Below, piece by piece: positions 10,357-19,212 of a stretch of DNA of 33,483 nt. The first letter of the stretch is position 1. Each line of letters begins with the position of its first letter. The stretch comes from Bordetella parapertussis (GTDB lineage Bacteria > Pseudomonadota > Gammaproteobacteria > Burkholderiales > SG8-39). Below the pieces are notes generated by a model. The model did no database searches. It saw only the letters and a program-made list of their open reading frames with translations, and was not told the DNA's origin. The DNA lies in the NCBI GenBank assembly GCA_945897475.1, contig CAMDFL010000037.1, forward strand, positions 1 to 33,483, written 5' to 3'. The position numbers and the translations under genes are program-made.

Positions 10357-12506
10357 TGCGAACCTGTATCGCTATTTTGATTGACGATTAAGGCATCCAA
10401 GGCCAGAACGCCTTTCCCTTCTGCAAATACCAGCAGTGGATTGACATCGATTTCGACAATCGATGGCACAGTCAGCATTAATCGTCCAATCGCAGTCACG
10501 CTACGGGCCACGGCCTCGACATCCACGGCGGGGGAGCCGCGAAAGCCATTCAACAATTTTGCGGATCGCAATTTTTGCAATTCTTCGATGACCGTTTCTT
10601 CGGTGACGCTGGCGGGCACCAGGCGCACGTCGCCCAATGCTTCTACCCATATGCCGCCCAGGCCAAGCAACAGTACGGGCCCCCATTGAGGGTCGCGTTT
10701 GGCGCCCACCATCAGTTCCAAACCTTTCGATGCCATGGTTTCCACCAGAGCGCCATCAAGCTTCAAGCCAGGTTGAGCGCGCGCAATATTCTGCTGCAAG
10801 GTATTCCAGGCATCGCGAAGCGCGGTTTCATCTCCTACATTGAGAATCACGCCGCCGGCTTCGGTCTTGTGCAACAACTCGGCGGACTGAGCTTTGATGA
10901 CCACCGGATAACCGATTTGTTTCGCGGTCGCAACCGCTTCATCCAGCGTTTTCGCCAGTGCGCCCGCGGGAACGCGTATGCCCGCGGCAGCGAGAACTTT
11001 CTTGCCCAACCATTCAGGCGCAGCGCCCTCGCCCATCGCGGGTAGACCGGAAAATGGCGCCGGATTGGCATTGCCACGGGGCCGGGCGAGGAGACGTCCA
11101 TAGCGATGAAAATGCGTGATGGAGCGCAAGCACCGGTCCGAAGACCGATGAAACACGAACGGGCCCGCATCAGCCGCCGCCTGAAGCTCGGGTATCAAGG
11201 GTGAACCATCGCCAAGCGCCACCAACACCACCGGTTTGGTATTGCCTTCCATGCCTTTGACGAATTCGCCGATGCTGGTGACGCCTTTGGGCCCGGCAAT
11301 AGGATAGGAAATGAACAAACTGCCGACATTCGGATCTTCAAGCAACGCACGGGTCATCGGGACGTTAGAGCCCGGCGCCGAGCCTGCCGTGGTATCGAGC
11401 GGATTACTGGGCGTCCCGAACGAAGGCAAGGCCGCGCGCAGTTTCTCCATGGTTGCCGGCGTCAGCGCGGGGAACTCCAGGCCGATGGTTTCCGAAAAAT
11501 CATTGATTAGAGCGACGAACGCGCCCGACGCAGTCAGCACCGCGGGACCCTTCGCGGGTGGGTTGGGATAATGAGTGAGCAACTCCGCGACATCCATGAC
11601 CTCGTCCATGGTATCGACCACCAGCACACCGGCATTGGCAAGATTTGTCAACATCGCACCGTGGTCGCCAACCAGCGCTCCGGTATGCGAGGCCGCCGCC
11701 GCGCGCGCCTTGGCGCCACGACCAGGAGCCAACACCACCACCGGTTTTTTCGCGGCGCGCGCGCGCTCGCACACGGCCATGAATTCCCGCGGACGGCGAA
11801 TCTGCTCCGCATAAAAAACCATGACGTTCGTATGCGCATCTTCAAGCAGGAATTCGGCGAAGTCGGCCAGATCGAGACCGGCTTCGTTGCCTGTGGTCAT
11901 CAAGTAGGAGATGGTCATTCGGCGCGCTTCCGCGGCACGGTGCATGTGTCCTATCATTCCCCCGCTTTGCCCTACAAAGGCAATGCCGGGTTTGGCGCCG
12001 GCTTTCCATTTATTGGCTGGCCCCGCGAACAACATATGCAGTGAAAAGCCATCGACGTTATTGGTGTATCCCAGGCAATTCGGGCCGACAATGGCGAGGC
12101 CGCCTTCGCGTGCGGTTTGCGTGACCTCGGCTTGAACATCGTGCTGCCCGGTTTCGGCGAACCCTGCTGCAAACACCAGTGCCGCGCCGACTTTTCGCTG
12201 CACGCATTCAACCACGGCGTCCTTCACCCCTGCCGCTGGCAAAGTGAATACGGCGAGATCGACACCCTCGGGCAATTCCATTGGGCTCGATAGCAACTTG
12301 CGTCCGTCGATCGGCTCGGGATTGCGCCCCACCAGGTGGATGTCCCCCTGAAAATTATTGGCCTTCAGGCCGTTGAGAATATTCTGCCCGGCGGAACCAG
12401 GCCGCGCGGAAATGCCGATGATTGCGACAGACTTGGGCCGAAAGACCTTTGCAACCGCCTTGGGACCGCGCGCCAGGGCCGACAGGCCCGTAATCGCTCT
12501 ACTCAT
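10353..12506 (-). CDS. Acetate--CoA ligase family protein (NDP-forming acyl-CoA synthetase, fused alpha and beta domains)
   Basis: N-terminal CoA-binding [47 protein letters not shown]-terminal ATP-grasp [26 protein letters not shown]. Confidence 0.93.
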   Translation of the reverse strand: MSRAITGLSALARGPKAVAKVFRPKSVAIIGISARPGSAGQNILNGLKANNFQGDIHLVGRNPEPIDGRKLLSSPMELPEGVDLAVFTLPAAGVKDAVVECVQRKVGAALVFAAGFAETGQHDVQAEVTQTAREGGLAIVGPNCLGYTNNVDGFSLHMLFAGPANKWKAGAKPGIAFVGQSGGMIGHMHRAAEARRMTISYLMTTGNEAGLDLADFAEFLLEDAHTNVMVFYAEQIRRPREFMAVCERARAAKKPVVVLAPGRGAKARAAAASHTGALVGDHGAMLTNLANAGVLVVDTMDEVMDVAELLTHYPNPPAKGPAVLTASGAFVALINDFSETIGLEFPALTPATMEKLRAALPSFGTPSNPLDTTAGSAPGSNVPMTRALLEDPNVGSLFISYPIAGPKGVTSIGEFVKGMEGNTKPVVLVALGDGSPLIPELQAAADAGPFVFHRSSDRCLRSITHFHRYGRLLARPRGNANPAPFSGLPAMGEGAAPEWLGKKVLAAAGIRVPAGALAKTLDEAVATAKQIGYPVVIKAQSAELLHKTEAGGVILNVGDETALRDAWNTLQQNIARAQPGLKLDGALVETMASKGLELMVGAKRDPQWGPVLLLGLGGIWVEALGDVRLVPASVTEETVIEELQKLRSAKLLNGFRGSPAVDVEAVARSVTAIGRLMLTVPSIVEIDVNPLLVFAEGKGVLALDALIVNQNSDTGSQ

Positions 12507-12544
12507 TTTCTATCGACTCCAATGTAATTTTTCAAAGTAAGTAA

Positions 12545-12985
12545 TTATGTGTCGGGCTGGAACATCAGCAAGTTGGTGCCGTCATCCATGGGCATCCAAT
12601 ACGGCTTGACCTTCATGCCGACTTTGAGATCCTCTTCCTTGCAATTCACCATATTGGCGATGTGATTCACGCCGGCGCCATCGAACGTCACGCAGGCGAC
12701 CGCATAAGGTTCCACGGCACGAAAACGATCTGTGCCACGATAAGTGACTGTGTAGGAAAAAATTTCGCCTTTGCCGGATATTTCACGCCATTCGATGTCG
12801 CCCATCTTGCCGGTAAAAATACTGGTGGGACGTGGAAAATGTTGGAATTTTTTCGTCGCCTTGCAGTACTGAATCACCACTTTTTTCTCGCGTGTGCCCT
12901 CCCAGTAGGGTTTGGCGAAGCCGTAGGATCGGATCTCGCGCTTGAGGCCAAGCGTGTCATTGAGTGGTCTGGTTTCTTTGTTCAT
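12545..12985 (-). CDS. DUF35 / OB-fold protein with degenerate zinc ribbon
   Basis: YWEGTREKKVVIQYCKATKKFQHFPRPTSIFTG...GEIFSYTVTYRGTDRFRAVEPYAVACVTFDGAG; adjacent to thiolase; start probably MNKETRPL. Confidence 0.85.
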   Translation of the reverse strand: MNKETRPLNDTLGLKREIRSYGFAKPYWEGTREKKVVIQYCKATKKFQHFPRPTSIFTGKMGDIEWREISGKGEIFSYTVTYRGTDRFRAVEPYAVACVTFDGAGVNHIANMVNCKEEDLKVGMKVKPYWMPMDDGTNLLMFQPDT

Positions 12986-13036
12986 ATATGCCTCTACCTC
13001 GTTTGTTGCCATCTGATTTTTAATTGCCGGGGCCAT

Positions 13037-13100
13037 ACAAGGGGGAGGCACTCCCCCTTGTTCTCCACCTACTTACAAGGGGGGAGGCATCCCCCCCTGT
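13037..13100. repeat. Two adjacent G-run palindromes (ACAAGGGGGAG-gca-CTCCCCCTTGT and ACAAGGGGGG-aggcat-CCCCCCCTGT)
   Basis: First perfect 11-bp stem; second has one mismatch; both lie between thiolase and DUF35 genes. Confidence 0.85.
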
Positions 13101-13103
13101 TAT

Positions 13104-14273
13104 TTATTCTCCGGGAACCAGAACCAGCGCGGCGCTTGAGCCCCAGTTCCTGCCGTAATTGATCCAGCCGATGCCGGTGTTGAGCGCGTTCTTGATGTTC
13201 TTCATCTGACGCGCGCCGCCCTCGCCCATCAATTGGCGCACAGCTTCGATCAGATTATGCGAAGAACACGCCGCCTGTCCCGCGGAAATCTGTCCGCCAC
13301 CGGTGTTAAGAGGCAAATTGCCAGAAAACGACAAATCGTTGTCGCGGATGAAATCGCAACCCTGGCCTTGTTTGCAGAAACCGAAATTCTCATACTGCAG
13401 CATGATGGCGATAATAAAATCGTCATAAGGGTGAAAAGAAGCGACATCCTTAATACCGATGCCGGCTTGCTTGAGCGCTTTTTCTCCCGCGACTTTGTGG
13501 CCGGAGAGGGAAGGATCCACCAGGTTCATCGCCCCGCCGTAATTGGTGCGCTCGCCATAGCCGATTGGGATAACCGTTTTACTCAGGCCCTTTTTCTTCG
13601 CCATGGCCTTACTCATCATGATGAGGCCCGCGGCGCCATCGGCAGGCATCACGCAGTCGAGCAGCCGTATCGGGTCGGCGATCATGCGCGAATTCATGTA
13701 GTCGTCGATGGTGATGGGTTTGCGCAATTTTTCACACGCGTTCTCGTTCATCACGGCGTGATTACGCTGGGTGACCGCGAGCTTGCCGAGCATTTCGTAA
13801 TCCAATCCGAACTGGGATTCATAGCGTTTGGAGAGCAGGCCGAACGCACCGGGTGGCCCCATCAATCCATAGGGTTCGATCCATTCGCGCCGATAGCTGC
13901 GCTCGACGGTGTTATTTTCGCGACGACCGGTATCGGCGAACAGCAAAAACGCGATATTGCATAGCCCCGCGTCGATGGCCATCGCCGCGCGCGCCACGCA
14001 TCCCGCCGCAGAACAACCACCAAGGTGGACTTGTTCGCAGAAATCGACCTCAAGACCGAGTTGGTCGGCAGTAGTCTGCGCCCAGAAGACGTTTCCCGCG
14101 CCAGTGCCGGTAAGGCCCGCCATCACCAAACCGTCGATCTCGGCCTTGTCGATTCCGGTTTTAACGAGTAAGGACTCGAGGATTTCCGCGTCCAACACCC
14201 ACACATCGCGGTCGCTCACATCCATCACCTTGGTCTCGGCGTAGGCCACAATGGCCGAATCGCGCAAGCTCAT
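13104..14273 (-). CDS. Thiolase-superfamily protein (SCP2/lipid-transfer type), divergent catalytic motifs
   Basis: QVHLGGCSAAGCVARAAMAIDAGLCNIAFLLFAD; NTGGGQISAGQAACSSHNLIEAVRQLMGEGGARQM; paired with DUF35; strong RBS AGGAGG upstream. Confidence 0.9.
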   Translation of the reverse strand: MSLRDSAIVAYAETKVMDVSDRDVWVLDAEILESLLVKTGIDKAEIDGLVMAGLTGTGAGNVFWAQTTADQLGLEVDFCEQVHLGGCSAAGCVARAAMAIDAGLCNIAFLLFADTGRRENNTVERSYRREWIEPYGLMGPPGAFGLLSKRYESQFGLDYEMLGKLAVTQRNHAVMNENACEKLRKPITIDDYMNSRMIADPIRLLDCVMPADGAAGLIMMSKAMAKKKGLSKTVIPIGYGERTNYGGAMNLVDPSLSGHKVAGEKALKQAGIGIKDVASFHPYDDFIIAIMLQYENFGFCKQGQGCDFIRDNDLSFSGNLPLNTGGGQISAGQAACSSHNLIEAVRQLMGEGGARQMKNIKNALNTGIGWINYGRNWGSSAALVLVPGE

Positions 14274-14365
14274 GTTCTTCCTCCTGACTGATAACCTATT
14301 TGTTATAAAATTTTATGAATTACTCTTGGCTTAAAAATTATTTTTTGTAGAATGTTAAAAATTAT

Positions 14366-14390
14366 CTCTGTATCAGTGATATGTACAGAG
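14366..14390 (-). terminator. Candidate rho-independent terminator after the Rieske oxygenase gene
   Basis: Minus strand CTCTGTA-11 nt-TACAGAG followed by ATAATTTTT. Confidence 0.45.
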
Positions 14391-14400
14391 TGTTTTACAT

Positions 14401-15711
14401 TCAATCCTGGGATACGGAACCCTGGGATACGGGTAGCTTCCATCCCATGGCTTCGTTATATTCGCGCTTGATTTCCTCTGGCTGACCGACCAGCCAGACA
14501 AATTCGCGCATCCCGGTCGCTCCCAGCGTCGAGTTGGAATTGCGCGCCTCGACGCGATCAAAAGCCTCGCGCGACAAACCGTCGACCAGGGGTTTGCGGC
14601 CGGGCATCGGTAGCGCCAGACATTGATTAGTTTTTTCATCGCGCACCACGGCCTTGGGGTCTCCGCCCGCCTTCACGATATCGATGTCAGCCAGGAAACG
14701 CTTCCTCATCATGGCAATGCCGCGATCAGATAAGCCAAGGTGCTCCCTGGTGCGGTCGGCGATCACACCCTGCCCCACCCAGGCCACATAATCCTGATTC
14801 ATGGTGTGCGAGGTAATCCAGCGCCCGGTTTTCTCGTCGCGAATGGGACTCACCCAGTAGGGAATGCGCTGTTGCACATACGGCTCGCAATCATTCGGCA
14901 CGCGGTTGAAAAACCAGCCAACCGAAAGCGTGGTGTGGTCATCGATCGGAACACGCCATTCGAAGTGGCTGCCCGTAAATAAAGCATGTGGCCAGAGGCA
15001 AACGCGACCGATGGTCCATAGCGGATGCTTTTCATCCGTATCTTCCCGGATGCGCTTGTAGACCATGCCCCAATCGAATTCATCAAATTCAATTTTCAGG
15101 TGCTTGGGACCATAAGGCGCATCCGCGCCCTTTTTCTGCCGGATGCTCCAGTTCTCGTGCATCCATTCGAAATGCACTGGATCAATCGAGTTCTCCTGGC
15201 ACTGAAACCAGTTGCAGGGAATCTCGGAGAACACAATCTGAACGAAACCATTGGCCCAGGTGAAAGGTTCCCAGTTGGGAACCAGGGGTGCAGGCTCCGG
15301 GCCCATATAAGCCCATACAAGACCGGCCTTCGCCGCAGCCCGATACGCACGGACACTGGCTTGTACTTTCCCACGAAATTCCGGACGCGCGGTTTCCTCG
15401 AAGGGCCGCTCAATGGCCTCGCCTTTGTGGTCGTAGAGCCAACCGTGGTAATTGCAGCGCAAACCGACATTTTCGACAAAACCATAGGAAAGATCTGCGC
15501 GACGGTGGGCGCACTGGCGGTCAACCAAACCATAATTTCCGCTGAAATCTTTATAGAGGACAAGGTCTTCGCCCATCAGACGCACCGGCATGACGGGCTT
15601 GTCTTCCAATTGCGCCACCGCCGCGATCGGATGCCAATAGCGGCGCATGAGTTCGCCCATGGGAGTACCCGCGCCTACTTGCGAAAGAATCTGATTGGTT
15701 TCGTTATCCAT
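14401..15711 (-). CDS. Rieske-type aromatic ring-hydroxylating oxygenase alpha subunit
   Basis: Rieske motif CAHRRADLSYGFVENVGLRCNYHGW; mononuclear Fe region DPVHFEWMHENW. Confidence 0.93.
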   Translation of the reverse strand: MDNETNQILSQVGAGTPMGELMRRYWHPIAAVAQLEDKPVMPVRLMGEDLVLYKDFSGNYGLVDRQCAHRRADLSYGFVENVGLRCNYHGWLYDHKGEAIERPFEETARPEFRGKVQASVRAYRAAAKAGLVWAYMGPEPAPLVPNWEPFTWANGFVQIVFSEIPCNWFQCQENSIDPVHFEWMHENWSIRQKKGADAPYGPKHLKIEFDEFDWGMVYKRIREDTDEKHPLWTIGRVCLWPHALFTGSHFEWRVPIDDHTTLSVGWFFNRVPNDCEPYVQQRIPYWVSPIRDEKTGRWITSHTMNQDYVAWVGQGVIADRTREHLGLSDRGIAMMRKRFLADIDIVKAGGDPKAVVRDEKTNQCLALPMPGRKPLVDGLSREAFDRVEARNSNSTLGATGMREFVWLVGQPEEIKREYNEAMGWKLPVSQGSVSQD

Positions 15712-15856
15712 GGCGCATGTGGGGAATCATCAAAGAAAAAGGGTATTGGATAGCGGATCGACTGGGCAAAAACCGTTGCTCTTGGCGCCAAACATGGCGC
15801 TATGCCGCTAACCCACGCATATTATAGCGGGCGATGCCAAAACTTTTCCTGGGCGT

Positions 15857-16234
15857 TCAGTAAACCAGCGTGGCCCACGCCTCATCGAGGGTTCGTCCGA
15901 CGAACGCCGCGGCGCCGCCGATTTCTATGGGCTCTTCGATAAACTGCGAGCGCGTGAGGCCGTGTTCGTCCATGGCCTCGCTACAGGCGAAAAATTTCGC
16001 TCCGTGCTCGGCGGCGTGGCGCATGAATCCCTGCACCGTTTCACGGCCACGCGGTCCCGAGAACAAGGCCGCCGCGACACCCTGTCGCAAGAGCTTAATC
16101 GCGCTTGCCGTGAAATAGATTTCCACCTCAGTGTCCATGGCCGCCGCAGCAGCCGCATGAAAAAACGGCGCGCTGCAAAGATGCGGCGCGTCGGGATTGG
16201 CTGCCCAGAGCAGAATCGCCAGATGCTTTTTCAT
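15857..16234 (-). CDS. DsrE/DsrF-like family protein
   Basis: Small alpha/beta protein with MDTEVEIYFTASAIKLLRQG and AKFFACSEAMDEHGL (DsrE-type Cys). Confidence 0.75.
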   Translation of the reverse strand: MKKHLAILLWAANPDAPHLCSAPFFHAAAAAAMDTEVEIYFTASAIKLLRQGVAAALFSGPRGRETVQGFMRHAAEHGAKFFACSEAMDEHGLTRSQFIEEPIEIGGAAAFVGRTLDEAWATLVY

Positions 16235-16668
16235 CTTATCTCCCGGCCGGTGAAATTATCCAGGTCCATGGCAGCCTCGAAGGCTGAACCAATGGCGTCG
16301 CCGCAAACCAAGTCATCGGGACTCCACTGTCCGACGTTCAATCGAATCAGCCACCCAGCGTGGTAGGGGGCCGATGCGATCAAGGAGGGATCGGCAAGCG
16401 CCGCCGCGTTGGCCGCGATAATCACGCCACTCACCGGAGTTCGCACCGAGACCATGGCTTTGGAGAGCTCCAGCAGACCCACCGCTCTGCCCGCGTCAAT
16501 CTCGGTGCCCACGGCCTTGGGAAGGAAGGCAACAAACTCCACCGCCAGAGCAACGCCAAAGGCAGTTGCACCGATCAACACCACACCGGGGGACTCCTCC
16601 TTCACCCAGACATTGAAATCCACGTGGTAATGGCGGTCCTCGGGAAACTCGCAGCCGCGAACAATCAT
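16231..16668 (-). CDS. Glycine cleavage H-like / LbpA-like lipoyl-carrier protein
   Basis: GVVLIGATAFGVALAVEFVAFLPKAVGTEIDAGRAVGLLELSKAMVSVRTPVSG...SAPYHAGWLIRL aligns with GcvH; candidate lipoyl-Lys in ELSKAM; 4-nt overlap with the DsrE gene. Confidence 0.85.
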   Translation of the reverse strand: MIVRGCEFPEDRHYHVDFNVWVKEESPGVVLIGATAFGVALAVEFVAFLPKAVGTEIDAGRAVGLLELSKAMVSVRTPVSGVIIAANAAALADPSLIASAPYHAGWLIRLNVGQWSPDDLVCGDAIGSAFEAAMDLDNFTGREIR

Positions 16669-16707
16669 CGACGCACTCTGCGCTGGCGACGCGTCATGCC
16701 TGCTAGC

Positions 16708-17718
16708 TCAGCTTTGACCAGGAACGAATAACAAATTCGGGCTGAGACGCTCATAGCCCGATTCATCCATCAGAACATCGAGCGCAAGCGAAGCCAAGTC
16801 GTCGGCGACCGGGTCGGCAAGCGGGTCTTGTTCCCGGTTGAGGATTTTCAGGTAGCCACGGCAATCCTCGCAGGCCTCCGCTTTGATCGCCGTACTACCC
16901 CCTTCAATATGGTAGTAGGCGATCTTTTCGCGCGAGTCGCACTGCGTGCATTGGCCGCGCGAAAAATGCCAATCGGTGCCGCATAAGGTGCAGCAAAGAT
17001 AGCGCGCGCCAGGCACGGGGATATCGATTCGAAGCACGCTTGCCACCGGCGGCGAACCGCATACCGGGCAGATGGCGGGAATATCCAATTTTCGGAACGA
17101 TGCCTCGCCGCAGCCATGGGCGCGCTTGACCCAATGCACTTGCAAGGCCGCACCCAGAAATGCCACCGCGATCGGGTCGAGAGCCGGGTAGTCGAATGCC
17201 AGCAGGCGATCGGCCATGGCATCAAGCTGCGCGCCAGATGCGTATTGCAGTTGCCGAAGCACGGCTTGCGCTGGCGCGGGAGCTGCATCCATCACCTCGT
17301 CGATGATTTCAGCAAGCGCACCGCGCCAGGCGGCATCGCGAGCGCCATCCTTGGGCAGTGGCGGCAAGGCGTGCCGGTGACACAACTCAAGTTTAGTAGC
17401 ATCAATGGCGCTTGATGCAGGATGCGCATCGAGAGCCAATTGCTGTGCTTGCGCGACACGCTCCATCAACAGAAGAAACGACTGGTCCGCATGGCCCGAG
17501 GCCGCCAGGGAAGCAAAGCGACTGGCCCGATCGGAGAAAAAAACGCTTGGGTCAGCCAACCGCAAGGCCGGCGGCTCGCCAACACCACCCGGAACCTCTC
17601 CTTGCGGAACAATTCGGATGGCAGAATTTTGATTAGCGATACTGCCCCCTTTTTCGTCGCCCGGCACTACTTGCCGGTCATTTCGCGATACCAGGCGCGA
17701 TGGTGGGTTTTGGCCCAT
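16708..17718 (-). CDS. fdhE: Formate dehydrogenase accessory protein FdhE
   Basis: CPVCGSPP, CCTLCGTDWHFSRGQCTQCDSREKIAYY, CEDCRGYLKI; position after FDH gamma; annotated start overlaps the gamma gene by 52 nt and could be further downstream. Confidence 0.9.
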   Translation of the reverse strand: MGQNPPSRLVSRNDRQVVPGDEKGGSIANQNSAIRIVPQGEVPGGVGEPPALRLADPSVFFSDRASRFASLAASGHADQSFLLLMERVAQAQQLALDAHPASSAIDATKLELCHRHALPPLPKDGARDAAWRGALAEIIDEVMDAAPAPAQAVLRQLQYASGAQLDAMADRLLAFDYPALDPIAVAFLGAALQVHWVKRAHGCGEASFRKLDIPAICPVCGSPPVASVLRIDIPVPGARYLCCTLCGTDWHFSRGQCTQCDSREKIAYYHIEGGSTAIKAEACEDCRGYLKILNREQDPLADPVADDLASLALDVLMDESGYERLSPNLLFVPGQS

Positions 17719-18281
17719 TTCTCGCTGACGCTACCTCGTACCATGGCTTGTACGCTGCCTTTAACCCAGATGGCTGCATAGATATGCACGATGATCCCAA
17801 GAATCAGCACAAACGCCGATAGCGCATGCACCACCACAGCTACGCGTATGAGATCAATAGGAATTTGCTCAGCCAGATAAGGCCGCCACATCAAAAGGCC
17901 GCTCAACAGCAGCAGGCCCAGGCACACCACAATAGTCCAAAAAAGGTATTTTTGGGCAGCGTTGTATTTGCCGACTTCGGGCAAGCCCTCATCCCGATTC
18001 ATGATGACATCGCGCAAACGCTGTATCCACTTCCTATCGTTATCGGTGATGCGATTGTGATTCCAGAACCGCATCATGATGGCCAGAAAAAAGAATGCCA
18101 TCAGTACGCCCACAAAGGGATGCAGGATGCGGTTCCAGGGTCCGCCGCCCAATATCGAAGCCATGAAATAAAACGACGGATGGAACATCGCCAACCCTGA
18201 ACACGCCGCCACGATAAAGCAGATGGCGACCAGCCAATGGTTGCCGCGTTCGTGCGAGGTATAACGCTGAAGGTCGCTCAT
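17667..18281 (-). CDS. Formate dehydrogenase gamma subunit (cytochrome b556)
   Basis: [34 protein letters not shown], multiple TM helices with His, [33 protein letters not shown]. Confidence 0.93.
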   Translation of the reverse strand: MSDLQRYTSHERGNHWLVAICFIVAACSGLAMFHPSFYFMASILGGGPWNRILHPFVGVLMAFFFLAIMMRFWNHNRITDNDRKWIQRLRDVIMNRDEGLPEVGKYNAAQKYLFWTIVVCLGLLLLSGLLMWRPYLAEQIPIDLIRVAVVVHALSAFVLILGIIVHIYAAIWVKGSVQAMVRGSVSEKWAKTHHRAWYREMTGK

Positions 18282-19204
18282 GCTGTCTCCTTTTCGCCCT
18301 TGGCACCAGCCCGGCCTTTATCGTCCCTGTCGTTATCGTCACCATCCTTATCGGCCCCACCCTCATCGACTTCCTTGGGACCCACGGTGACGTAGTGCAG
18401 GAATCCACCCAATACCGACAGACCCAGGATTGCGGATGCAATCGGCTTGGTGATGCCCTTCCAGAACGACACCATCGGGCTGATCCGGGGATCTTTGGGC
18501 AGGCCCTCCAATTCCGGTTTGTCGGCGTGTTTCATCACATACATGACGTGGGTTCCGCCCACGCCTTGCGGATCGTACAAACCGGCATCCTTGAATCCAC
18601 GCTCCTTCAACTCTCCGACGCGACGCTCGGCGTAGCCCAGCATGTCTTCTTTGGTGCCAAAACCGATTGCCCCGGTCGGGCAGGCCTTGACACAAGCGGG
18701 CGCCTGGCCTACCGCGACGCGGTCCGAACACAGCGTACATTTGTAGGCCTTGTTATCCTTCTTCGATATTCGCGGCACATCGAACGGGCAGCCTGCCACG
18801 CAATAACCGCAGCCAATGCAGTTATCGGAAATGAAATCGACGATGCCGTTCGAATATTTCACAATGGCCCCTGGCGCCGGACACGCCTTCAGGCAACCCG
18901 GGTCGGCGCAATGCATGCAGCCGTCCTTTCGGATCAGCCACTCCAGATTGTTGGGGGTGGTCTCAACCTCGAAGAAACGCATTACTGTCCACGAATTCGG
19001 GGTGAGGTCGGTGGGGTTGTCATACACCCCGATGTTGGTCCCAATTTCGTCGCGCAAGTCGTTCCAGTTCATGCAGGCGACCTGGCAGGCCTTGCAGCCT
19101 ATGCATTTCGATTCATCGATGAGTTTCGCGACTTGCGCAGTCTGCCTCACTCCCGGCGAAGGAGTGGTAGTTGCCGAACGCGCCATGATATCCAGTGCTG
19201 ACAT
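18278..19204 (-). CDS. Formate dehydrogenase beta (iron-sulfur) subunit
   Basis: Four ferredoxin-type Cys clusters ([66 protein letters not shown]) and C-terminal TM helix. Confidence 0.95.
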   Translation of the reverse strand: MSALDIMARSATTTPSPGVRQTAQVAKLIDESKCIGCKACQVACMNWNDLRDEIGTNIGVYDNPTDLTPNSWTVMRFFEVETTPNNLEWLIRKDGCMHCADPGCLKACPAPGAIVKYSNGIVDFISDNCIGCGYCVAGCPFDVPRISKKDNKAYKCTLCSDRVAVGQAPACVKACPTGAIGFGTKEDMLGYAERRVGELKERGFKDAGLYDPQGVGGTHVMYVMKHADKPELEGLPKDPRISPMVSFWKGITKPIASAILGLSVLGGFLHYVTVGPKEVDEGGADKDGDDNDRDDKGRAGAKGEKETA

Positions 19205-19212
19205 GTCCCCTC

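Noticed and set aside
13233-13964. 243-aa plus-strand ORF
   Set aside because: Antisense shadow of the thiolase gene with no recognisable domain.
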